Shown: positions 1-6,256 of the stretch, in pieces | How the letters are laid out: each line of letters starts with the position of its first letter | How positions within the stretch are numbered: position 1 is the first letter of the stretch | Assembly: GCA_947463775.1 (NCBI GenBank) | Contig: CANHVD010000179.1 | Location: 1 to 9,730, forward strand | Direction: 5' to 3' | From: Planctomycetaceae bacterium | GTDB taxonomy: Bacteria > Planctomycetota > Planctomycetia > Planctomycetales > Planctomycetaceae | Length of the DNA stretch: 9,730 nt | Made by a program: the position numbers and the translations under genes | The notes under the pieces: generated by a model | Seen by the model: only the letters and a program-made list of their open reading frames with translations | Databases searched by the model: none | Told to the model about the DNA's origin: nothing

Positions 1-437
1 ACCACAACAATACTGGAAGAGTTGCCGACACTCTGGCAGACGCCCTCCACGCGAGTGTGCATTCTCCGGAGGAAGCGAAAACTCTGGATGTGTCCGAGTC
101 GGATTTATTGGGCTTTGGCTCGGGCATCTACTTCGGTCGTCATCATCAGACATTGCTGCAACTGGTTGATTCGTGGCCAACTCGCCCTTGCCGAGTCTTC
201 ATCTTCTCCACGGCTGGTCTTCCCTTCCTGCGCTGGTTTCAGCACTACGCATTGCGAAGGAGGCTTGTGCGACGTGGCTTTGAAGTGGTTGCGGAGTTCT
301 GTTGCCGCGGATGGGATACCGTAGGCCCGCTGTGGTTCATCGGAGGCATTAATGGCAGGCACCCGAACGCGAAAGACTTTGCAAGTGCTCGAGCATTCGC
401 ATTGAAAATCAAGGACTCGATTCAAAAAGCTCACTGA
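1..437 (+). CDS. Flavodoxin-family protein, 3' part (5' end outside window)
   Basis: The frame is open from the window edge (first full codon at base 3) to a TGA at 435-437, giving 144 visible residues. The first visible residues, HNNTGRVADTLADAL, fit the FMN-phosphate-binding loop and first helix of flavodoxins (S/T-x-x-G/N-N-T-x-x-V-A). They are followed by DLLGFGSGIYFGRHH, by a central strand VFIFSTAG, and by GFEVVAEFCCRGWDT-x-GP. The C-terminal stretch GGINGRHPNAKDFASARAFA is typical of small flavodoxin-domain proteins. By length, probably only 10-20 N-terminal residues are missing. Proteins of this family bind FMN and act as cytosolic electron carriers; the partner is not visible here. 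The last codons overlap, in another frame, the start of a truncated sigma-54 activator remnant, so the gene ends at a rearrangement junction, although its C-terminus looks complete. The family call is firm, the physiological role unknown. Confidence 0.85.
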   Translation, partial: HNNTGRVADTLADALHASVHSPEEAKTLDVSESDLLGFGSGIYFGRHHQTLLQLVDSWPTRPCRVFIFSTAGLPFLRWFQHYALRRRLVRRGFEVVAEFCCRGWDTVGPLWFIGGINGRHPNAKDFASARAFALKIKDSIQKAH

Positions 438-882
438 ATGCCAGCTTGCCGATTGTCCTGACGATTTGCACTATCTCGCAGAATTCATCGCTCGCCGAGT
501 CCTGAATGACCTTCCAGAAGAATCGAGAGCTCTGGCAAAGGAATCCGTCGACTGGATTGCCGTCCAGATGGGGCCGAACTATGCATGGCCAGGCAACATC
601 CGTGAGCTGGAGCAATGTGTTCGCAACGTGATGATCCGGAAGTCGTATAGGCCAGTGCGGCAAAGTCCGATCGCCGTTAACGGATCCGCGCATGATCGAT
701 TTGCTCGTGATGTTGCCGCTGGCCGGTTTACGCTTGAAGAGCTGATTGAAAACTACGTTTCCATGGTCTACGCCGCCGAAGAATGCCACTACGGCCGAGC
801 TTCGAAACGTCTGAATATGGACTGGCGAACATTGAAGCAGAAGCTGAATCCGGAACAGGTGGGGACGTTTACGATGCGGTGA
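406..882 (+). pseudogene. C-terminal remnant of a sigma-54-dependent transcriptional activator (5'-truncated)
   Basis: The frame is open from just after a TGA at 403-405 to a TGA at 880-882. Recognisable homology starts around base 424-445 (LADCPDDLHYLAEFIARRVL). This corresponds to the part of an NtrC-type AAA+ domain just after the 'PPLRER' segment. The C-terminal AAA+ motif WPGNIRELEQ is at 586-615, followed by CVRNVMIR. A Fis-type helix-turn-helix, GRASKRLNMDWRTLKQKL, is at 793-846. Walker A, GAFTGA and Walker B are all absent, so this piece cannot hydrolyse ATP or remodel sigma-54 holoenzyme. There is no ATG near the start of homology and no obvious ribosome binding site; the earliest in-frame start-like codon in the homologous part is a TTG at 466. 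Codons are otherwise intact, with no internal stop, so the truncation looks fairly recent, or a short DNA-binding-only product is still made. The latter is possible but unsupported. Confidence 0.75.
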
Positions 883-1134
883 CGTTTTTGCGATTCGTCA
901 GATCTGTCTTATCCGACGGATCTGAAAGATCTAACCGACCAGCAGCACTGGGAGCTCTATTTACGCTGGTTGGACAGCGACAATGCTGCGATCCGGGCGA
1001 CCGCAGTCCTCTGCCTGATTCATCAGGCGAACTTTTTGCTGGCACATTTGGTCACCGCACAGGAACAGCAGTTCATCCGGGAAGGCGGCGACAGCGATCC
1101 GCCGATCATTTGCGGTCTGACGGTTTACTGCTGA
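883..1134 (+). pseudogene. Remnant of a four-helix-bundle-suffix protein
   Basis: This lies directly behind the TGA of the activator remnant and in the same frame. The reading from 883 to a TGA at 1132-1134 contains SDLSYPTDLKDLTDQQHWELYLRWLD-like sequence (901-978). It continues with AVLCLIHQANFLLAHLV and EQQFIREGG (to 1089). The 'LCLIHQANFLL' block and the '[EQ]-x-x-F-x-x-[ED]-G-G' ending match the C-terminal suffix region of four-helix-bundle-suffix proteins, recalled as relatives of the rRNA-intervening-sequence four-helix proteins. The whole four-helix domain is missing upstream. After GG the usual tail is replaced by unrelated residues that read antisense into the end of the convergent gene. 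No plausible start codon precedes the homology, so I call it a dead fragment truncated at both ends. The function of the full-length family is unknown. Confidence 0.65.
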
Positions 1135-2800
1135 TCTTCTCCGGTGCAGGGACAATGTCTTCCAGAGGGCTCTGCAGGCGAATGGTCTGCGTCATTTGTA
1201 ACGGTGGCTCGCCTTCGTTCTGGTTCAGGAGCACCTGCAGCTCATAAGTACCCGGTGGTGGAGGTTCACGGAAGCCGAAGAATAGTTCACCACTCTGGCC
1301 TGGCAATAGCCATCGGCCAAAGCCGGACTCGACCACAAAGCCGCGGCCGAATTCATCACTGAGCGATAGTCGTCCGCCGAGCGGGATGTGTCGCAGGCTG
1401 TCATTTTGTACGGGCACTGTAAATCCTGATCGATCATTGCTGATCACCCATTGAGGATCTCCGGGCACAAGTCGAGCTTTGCTTTCGCTATTGGTGAGCA
1501 ATGCAATCGGGATCTTGTGAGTTCCAATCGCTTCTCCAACTTCAGGCGATACAGTCAGTCTGGCGTACGCATAGCCATGCTCCGAGTCATCCCGATCGGC
1601 TAACACTGTCACGACAACTTTGCGGCTTTGTCCCGGCGCGAGTTCGAATCGATCCGGTCGAAGTTGCAGTGACTTGAAGAATTCTCCCTGAAGCTGTTCA
1701 GGACTCAGCTGTACCATGATTTTTTGAAGACTGCCGTTCTTAACAGAAATCGATTCCATTCGGCGTCCGCCTTTTCGCAGCGACAACTCAATCTGAGTCG
1801 GTTCGATGGTCACGTCCTCTGCCACTCGCACAATTCGCGCGTCCTGCGCGGGGAAGTCGCCGTCGTGAATGGAAATGTCGTACTCCATTTTGCGAACGAA
1901 TCGACCCTGGTTGGAAACTTCCGCCACCAGCTGGTAGTCACCCGCAAAGACTGGGTGCGGCAGATACTCTTCCAGCCTCAGGCGTGTGTTCGGCAGGATG
2001 CGAGCCTTGTAACGCTCTGGTGCTGCCTGAGCAGCTCGAACTGGAACAACGAGTCCGAATTTTTTTCCGACGGCCTGAGTAGGCTCTTTGATCAACTGAC
2101 AGTTTAATGAAAACTCCATCGCCGTGTCCGTGGGGTTCTCCACGAAGACCCGAGCAAGGCATCGGCCATCCTGAGAGACCAGAGTTGCGTCAGGAAACTT
2201 CAGCTCGCTGACCGAATCACCTTTGACCCCAATGACATCAATGTCGACTCGCAGCAGGTACTGAGTCACAAAGCGGATACCAACTCGAGCTTCATCATCC
2301 GGGCCGTCGGTTTTCTGATCATCGAGCGGTATTTCGCGAACCAGAATTCCGTACGACAAAAACGGAGCCGTCGTGACGGGAATCCGAAGTTCCGCCATGA
2401 TCTTGTGCTCTTCCGCAGCCGTCAGATCGACTGAAGCCTCACTCGTTAAACGAATGAGATCCGGAGCCGGAGCTTTTTCATCTGGCATGATGACACCATT
2501 CTCCTGCTGCATCATTGCAACGGGACGAATCTCCAGGCGTGACGCTCGATCGTGAGCCTCAATCAGAAACTCAAACTTCATGAGTTGCCCCTTCCGCCCC
2601 TGCAGCCGGTGCACAAGCGGCTGGATCAGAAAGGCTGGCTTGACTTGTTGCTGGACTTGCACAGCCTTCAGGTCCGACGTTTTGTCGGTTTTCTTGTCCG
2701 GCGTCAGTTCCTCAACTGAATCCTGCGCAAAGGTCGTAGAGAACGACAGGCAGGCCAGCAATAGCAATGTGATAGATCGATGAGCCATGGTTGCTGTCAT
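1106..2800 (-). CDS. Exported multi-domain beta-sandwich (Ig-like) protein, last gene of the secretin operon
   Basis: I do not recognise a named family. With the ATG at 2800 the product is 564 residues. Alternative starts are ATG 2788 (signal peptide beginning MAHRS), ATG 2818 (a GGA lies 4 nt upstream) and TTG 2839; I prefer 2800 or 2788 because the signal peptide is then compact. The hydrophobic core ITLLLLACLSF ends at TTFAQ (about residue 26), followed by a charged linker to about residue 50. The rest alternates beta-type strands with no membrane segment and suggests about four Ig-like domains: roughly 55-190, 197-312, 328-436 and 445-545. The third has a pilus-chaperone/MSP-like rhythm: IEPTQIELSLRKGG, then SISVKNGS, then FELAPGQSRKVVVTV. 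Domain 1 (FLIQP, GQLMKFEFLIEA, then FLSYGILVREIP) loosely recalls DUF916-like partners of WxL proteins. It lies about 55 nt after the secretin stop, so it is probably co-transcribed. A periplasmic or surface binding or chaperone role is inference. Confidence 0.8.
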   Translation of the reverse strand: MTATMAHRSITLLLLACLSFSTTFAQDSVEELTPDKKTDKTSDLKAVQVQQQVKPAFLIQPLVHRLQGRKGQLMKFEFLIEAHDRASRLEIRPVAMMQQENGVIMPDEKAPAPDLIRLTSEASVDLTAAEEHKIMAELRIPVTTAPFLSYGILVREIPLDDQKTDGPDDEARVGIRFVTQYLLRVDIDVIGVKGDSVSELKFPDATLVSQDGRCLARVFVENPTDTAMEFSLNCQLIKEPTQAVGKKFGLVVPVRAAQAAPERYKARILPNTRLRLEEYLPHPVFAGDYQLVAEVSNQGRFVRKMEYDISIHDGDFPAQDARIVRVAEDVTIEPTQIELSLRKGGRRMESISVKNGSLQKIMVQLSPEQLQGEFFKSLQLRPDRFELAPGQSRKVVVTVLADRDDSEHGYAYARLTVSPEVGEAIGTHKIPIALLTNSESKARLVPGDPQWVISNDRSGFTVPVQNDSLRHIPLGGRLSLSDEFGRGFVVESGFGRWLLPGQSGELFFGFREPPPPGTYELQVLLNQNEGEPPLQMTQTIRLQSPLEDIVPAPEKISSKPSDRK

Positions 2801-2854
2801 TTCTACACAAGTGATCATGGGATCCGTCACAGGTCGCAACGAATTACCACTGAT

Positions 2855-4645
2855 TTATTCGCCGCCTGTTTCATCGCCGGACTGTGGAACCGTTGACTCT
2901 ATTGTTGCCAGAGTGTTTGGCGTGCAGGCCGGGCCGCTCGTCACGATTCGCGGAGAGATAAAGATGACGACTTCCGCATCCTGCTCCAGATGTTCGACTG
3001 TCTGAAACATTCGCCCGGCGTAGGGAATGCTGCCCAGAACCGGAACTCTTCCAATTCGGTCTACCGTTTGACGTTGAACGAGGCCGCCGATCACGATCGT
3101 CTCGGCATCTTTAACATTCACCGTCGTGGAAACGGTTCTGCGATTGATCAGAGGATAAGGATTATTCGCCACATTCTGATTCACGTCGGTCGTGCGAATA
3201 TCCTCACTGACTTCGGCCTTATCGATCTTCACCGTGATGTTGTCGCCGCGGATGATTGGAGTAATCTCCATGGTGATACCAGCCTCAACCTCTTCCAGTT
3301 CCTGTCGAAAGAACTGATTTGGGTTGTTGGGCTGCGCGGTGAAAAAAGACTGACGCGTGATTGAGATCTTCGCAGGTTCGCCGTCCCTCGCGGTGACTCG
3401 AGGAGCTGCTCGAATTGAGAGATATCCTTCCTGAGCAAGCAGCTTCACGAAGGCCGCCGTGACCGCAAAATTCGAAAATGCGTTGTTAGCCCCCTGCCCC
3501 GATCCCTGACCATTGAAAGCCAGTCCGGCCATTCCAAGCTTTAGTACCTCGGAACCATTCAGTGTGACCGCATGATTCCAGTCGAGTCCGGATTTGAATC
3601 CTTTGTCCGGAGCAATCACGCAAACGATCGCTTCCAGTTCGACCTGTGGAATAGGGTTGTCGGCTTCTCGAAGACGCAGCAGGATTGGTTCGGCAATCTC
3701 AGTGGGAGCTTCCACAATCATCAGATTTCTTTTATCGACCACGGACACAAAGCGTGCTTCGCGCTGAGGCAATAACGTCAATAACTCGTCCGGACTGACA
3801 TGCGTCGGTCGGTACTCCAGACGATCAGACACGCGTGAGAATAGAGGAGAGGAAGGATCAACTGCGGCGACAACGTACTCACCGGTTTCAATTCGACGTG
3901 AGACCAGCCCGAGCGGCATCAGAACCTTTCGCAATGCGACGTCAAACGGATCATTCTCAATGAGAGTTGTGATCGTGCCGCTTACTTGCTCATCAACAAT
4001 GACGGTCACTCCGGCCTGCGTTGCCAGAACCTGCAGGGCCTGCCGAATATCGGTTTCTTCGAATTGCTCGCTAACCGTTGCCGGCTCCGTTGAGCCAGCG
4101 CGGAAGGCGACAGTTTTGACGGGCGCCACGATGCGTTGCACGGGCTCACTGCGTTTCCGCCAGATTTCCGTCGCATGTTGAACGGACGTTGTTGCACGGG
4201 ATGTGGTCGAATTGTTATTGCCGAGGTTTGTGAATTCCGGCGTCAATGATCCGGGTTCAGTCGGAGCAGGTGGATTGATCGAATCAATCGGCGGAAGAGC
4301 AATCGGAACCTCTAAGTCCTGTGGTATATCAGGCGGAACAGGAGGAACGTCCGGAACTGCCGGGAGTGGCATTTCAGGCATCGGCACTGCTGCAGGGTTT
4401 ATCGCTGATTGCGACTCAGTCGACGGTTGTGGTCCGACAGCCGGGTTAGCGCCTAACGTGTACTCGGGTCTTTTCTGCGAAGCGTTCAAGGCTTCCATGT
4501 AGAGTTCATCAAGCGACTTGCGATTTGGTTCCGGGTAAACCTTGCAACCACTGGTCAATGCGCAGAACGCGATCGCACAGAGCAGCGGAATTCTCCGCAG
4601 CTCCGCTGTCCACAGTCGTGGTCGATGTGCGATGAGCATGTTCAT
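2855..4645 (-). CDS. Outer-membrane secretin lipoprotein (type II/III secretion or PilQ-like)
   Basis: The 596-residue product starts at ATG 4645. A basic N-terminus and hydrophobic stretch IPLLCAIAFCAL lead to TSG-C34, a lipobox-like site with Thr rather than Leu at -3, so it is probably lipidated and sent to the outer membrane. Residues 65-135 are a Pro-rich tether. Residues 194-262 form an STN/N0-type domain (FEETDIRQALQVLATQAGVT, VSGTITTLIEN, ALRKVL). About 270-330 is a single N-type ring domain (DELLTLLPQ, VDKRNLMIVEAP). The secretin core spans 333-567: it has QVELEAIVCVI, a glycine-rich stretch GQGSGQGANN, then TVNVKDAETIVIGGLV, VPVLGSIPYAGRMF and the terminal VVIFISPRIV. Secretins assemble into 12-15-subunit gated pores. 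Only one N ring after N0 makes this a short-periplasm secretin. It starts 13 nt after its upstream neighbour's stop with no clear SD, so translational coupling is likely. No secretion ATPase, inner-membrane platform or pseudopilin gene accompanies it. Confidence 0.93.
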   Translation of the reverse strand: MNMLIAHRPRLWTAELRRIPLLCAIAFCALTSGCKVYPEPNRKSLDELYMEALNASQKRPEYTLGANPAVGPQPSTESQSAINPAAVPMPEMPLPAVPDVPPVPPDIPQDLEVPIALPPIDSINPPAPTEPGSLTPEFTNLGNNNSTTSRATTSVQHATEIWRKRSEPVQRIVAPVKTVAFRAGSTEPATVSEQFEETDIRQALQVLATQAGVTVIVDEQVSGTITTLIENDPFDVALRKVLMPLGLVSRRIETGEYVVAAVDPSSPLFSRVSDRLEYRPTHVSPDELLTLLPQREARFVSVVDKRNLMIVEAPTEIAEPILLRLREADNPIPQVELEAIVCVIAPDKGFKSGLDWNHAVTLNGSEVLKLGMAGLAFNGQGSGQGANNAFSNFAVTAAFVKLLAQEGYLSIRAAPRVTARDGEPAKISITRQSFFTAQPNNPNQFFRQELEEVEAGITMEITPIIRGDNITVKIDKAEVSEDIRTTDVNQNVANNPYPLINRRTVSTTVNVKDAETIVIGGLVQRQTVDRIGRVPVLGSIPYAGRMFQTVEHLEQDAEVVIFISPRIVTSGPACTPNTLATIESTVPQSGDETGGE

Positions 4646-4658
4646 TTCAGGTTGCTTG

Positions 4659-5189
4659 TCACGGTGCTGTGATTGTTCCGACGAGCTGAGTGCGATATTC
4701 GCCTGCTGCCGGAACGCTGGTGTCAGAGGTATTGAAGGTGACGGTCAGCCCCAGCGTGGCTTCTCCGTAGTCAGTGCAGATGGCCGAAACCGTTGCAGAT
4801 CGATCCCCTTTGACGATGTTGGTTGAATCGGATTGTTGAGTTATCTGCCAGGATCGATCCGGAGCAGAACTCAGGATTCGCAGGTTCAGTCCCGCGTCGG
4901 CAAAGTATCGCTGTTTACCGCTTTGTGTTGAGAAGGAATCAATGGTCCAGATGACTGCGATCCCGTCGTCTCGTCGACTGTTGTGAACATCCCAGCGGAC
5001 TTCTTTGAACAGTTGCTGGCTTTGGCGAAGATCATGAATCAGTTCCTGAGCTTTCTCGCGAGCTCGAATCTCGACACTTTGTCCGCTGCCGTGTTGAACG
5101 CTGAAGACCAACAACAAAAGGGCCACAGCGATCTGCTCGAAAGCAAACTCGCTCTGGCCCTGTTGATTTTTCTTGTTCAGCGAATCCAT
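4659..5189 (-). CDS. Small exported beta-rich protein, diverged paralogue of the next upstream gene
   Basis: This is a 176-residue protein of unnamed family. The N-terminus MDSLNKKNQQ is hydrophilic. A hydrophobic segment IAVALLLLVFSV and a possible cleavage near GSG-Q follow, which indicates export. Residues 38-62 look helical and charged. From residue 63 it aligns by eye with the C-terminal two thirds of the 185-aa protein encoded at 5217-5774. Shared features are [HR]-W-x-V (W66), Y-x-x-D-A-x-L-x-L (residues 95-103), W-x-[IV] (W114), G-x-A-T-L-x-L-[ST]-V-T-F (142-152) and the C-terminus G-[DE]-Y-x-x-x-[VL]-V-G-T-I-x-A. The shared part looks like one beta-sandwich. It starts 27 nt after the neighbour's stop with a weak SD, so it is probably in the same transcript. 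A GTG inside the signal region is an alternative start. The role is unknown; a structural surface or secreted subunit is a guess from context. Confidence 0.8.
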   Translation of the reverse strand: MDSLNKKNQQGQSEFAFEQIAVALLLLVFSVQHGSGQSVEIRAREKAQELIHDLRQSQQLFKEVRWDVHNSRRDDGIAVIWTIDSFSTQSGKQRYFADAGLNLRILSSAPDRSWQITQQSDSTNIVKGDRSATVSAICTDYGEATLGLTVTFNTSDTSVPAAGEYRTQLVGTITAP

Positions 5190-5216
5190 GCCGAAGTACT
5201 GCTTGTTCTCTACAAA

Positions 5217-5774
5217 TCAGTTGGCGGCAATCGTGCCGACAACATCAATCTGATAGTCACCCTGCAACAGAGTGGAATAGGTGTTGGTGATAAATGTAAC
5301 AGAGAGAGCTAACGTCGCTTTGCCTGGCTGGCTTGAAGTCGCCTGCACAGCAGCTACGTTATCGGACCCTGCAAAATTAGTCTGGTCAGAAGCCGTTGAT
5401 ACGGTCCAGATCGCGCTGGTTCCGTTGTTGTCGCTGGAACTGACAGCCAGATCGAGCTTTGCATCTCGCTTGTACACGCTGTTGCTGGTGTGTGTGAATG
5501 GCGTATTCGTTCGCAGATTCACAGTGGCACCCGCGCCGGAGTTGGACTGCACGGCCCAGTGGTTGGCCGTGTTGCTGCCCGGTGCGAAGACCTGATTGTT
5601 GTTCGTCGTGTCGTGCGTCAATGTCTGATCGGCCGGTCCGGTAATGGACAGCGTTGACGGAACCGTCACCGTGTAACGCTGCGTATCCGTTGTTTGAGCC
5701 GACGCGGTCTGTGACAGCACGGCGATAGTAAATACAGACATGATCTTCAGGAAACTCTTGATGGTCATCTTCAT
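5217..5774 (-). CDS. Small secreted beta-rich surface-type protein, first gene of the secretin operon
   Basis: I chose ATG 5774 (185 aa) because GGGGAG stands 8 nt upstream and because it gives a standard signal peptide: MKMTIKSFLK, hydrophobic IMSVFTIAVL, then cleavage at ASA26-Q27. The longer open frame upstream has no support. The mature protein is rich in Ser, Thr, Asn and Ala, has no cysteine, and alternates short beta strands. These are RYTVTVPSTLSITG (33-46), HWAVQSN (72-78), ATVNLRT (83-89), AKLDLAVSSS (105-114), SAIWTVS (120-126), ATLALSVTF (153-161) and GDYQIDVVGTIAAN (172-185). The ending resembles the last strand of WxL, Csu/SCPU or DUF4402-like surface or pilin domains, but I cannot assign one. 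It heads the operon and has the best ribosome binding site, so it may be the most abundant product. This fits a fibre, matrix or secreted subunit exported through the secretin downstream, which is inference. Confidence 0.85.
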   Translation of the reverse strand: MKMTIKSFLKIMSVFTIAVLSQTASAQTTDTQRYTVTVPSTLSITGPADQTLTHDTTNNNQVFAPGSNTANHWAVQSNSGAGATVNLRTNTPFTHTSNSVYKRDAKLDLAVSSSDNNGTSAIWTVSTASDQTNFAGSDNVAAVQATSSQPGKATLALSVTFITNTYSTLLQGDYQIDVVGTIAAN

Positions 5775-5782
5775 TGTAAAAA

Positions 5783-5788
5783 CTCCCC
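5783..5788 (-). promoter_or_regulatory. Shine-Dalgarno site of the operon's first gene
   Basis: On the minus strand GGGGAG lies 8 nt before the ATG at 5774. It is the clearest ribosome binding site in the window, and it decides the start of the 185-aa protein against the longer open frame. The two following genes have only weak sites. Confidence 0.7.
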
Positions 5789-5828
5789 AGGAGTGACTCA
5801 CACGGACGCACTCCAACCTTTGATACGT

Positions 5829-5854
5829 ATTCGGAAAAACCCCCATTTCCGAAT
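5829..5854. promoter_or_regulatory. Perfect 9-bp inverted repeat in the operon leader
   Basis: ATTCGGAAA (5829-5837) and TTTCCGAAT (5846-5854) are exact reverse complements separated by 8 nt. The element lies 55-80 nt upstream of the operon's first start codon. As RNA it would form a hairpin in the 5' leader; as DNA it could be an operator. No T-run follows it on the minus strand, so it is not a terminator. Which role applies cannot be told from sequence. Confidence 0.5.
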
Positions 5855-5873
5855 GAACTTACACCCGCACAAT

Positions 5874-5887
5874 TTGCGAAATCGCAA
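5874..5887. promoter_or_regulatory. Palindrome TTGCGA-AA-TCGCAA, possible operator or promoter element
   Basis: A perfect 6-2-6 palindrome sits 20 nt upstream of the leader hairpin and about 100 nt before the first operon gene. On the minus strand its TTGCGA half could serve as a -35 box, with TGTAAG 18 nt downstream as a weak -10 (4 of 6). A regulator bound there would then block the promoter. The promoter reading is weak and the palindrome itself is certain. Confidence 0.4.
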
Positions 5888-6256
5888 TAATCAGCAAGCT
5901 TGACTCAGTTTGCCTGAAGTCCCGATTTGTCAGAACGCGTGTTGCTTTTTCGAAACACTTGATTCGTTCTGTAAACCGTTATGCAATCTGGTTTTAATGC
6001 GAGCTCCACATGAACCCTACTGCAGGAAATCAGTGGGTCAAATTGCTACTGGGCAAATACCCTGATTTTGCCGGTCCACAATCGTCTGGCGGAAGGCCAT
6101 GAACGATTTGCTTCTCGAGTGTGAACGTCTGACTCGAAGCAAGTGGCGCAGAAACTGCCGAAGCGGTTGTTGCCTCTGGTTTGGTTTCTTTTCCTGAAGT
6201 CGCGATGCGAACAGTCAACACCAGGGCACGACATTCCGTTCCCGGTTTGCAGTTTC
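5888..6256. other. Divergent intergenic region without a supported gene
   Basis: This separates the secretin operon (-) from the small exported protein gene (+). It should contain the promoters of both. Minus-strand frames starting at 6221 and 6258 are open for 63-70 codons, but they have no recognisable domain, no good ribosome binding site and no neighbour support. I see no tRNA, mobile element or strong terminator. The plus-strand frame of the next gene is open back to a GTG at 6143, so that gene could start inside this stretch. Confidence 0.5.

Noticed and set aside
1084..1103. GGCGG...CCGCC inverted repeat just past the operon's last stop codon
   Set aside because: The stem is only 5 bp and no T-run follows on the minus strand, so it is not a convincing intrinsic terminator.
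783..1247. Plus-strand open frame of 154 codons
   Set aside because: It is out of frame with both clear relics it overlaps and reads antisense into the Ig-like protein gene; it has no recognisable domain.
4203..4502. Plus-strand Gly/Thr/Ser-rich open frame that looks like a repetitive protein
   Set aside because: It is the antisense image of the secretin's proline-rich tether.
5386..5811. Minus-strand 141-codon frame overlapping the first operon gene
   Set aside because: It lacks a signal peptide or domain, and the 185-aa frame has the SD, signal peptide and paralogue support.
5958..5996. Possible plus-strand sigma-70 promoter (TTGATT ... TGCAAT)
   Set aside because: The -10 matches only 4 of 6 positions and it would leave a leader of about 260-330 nt; not enough to call it.
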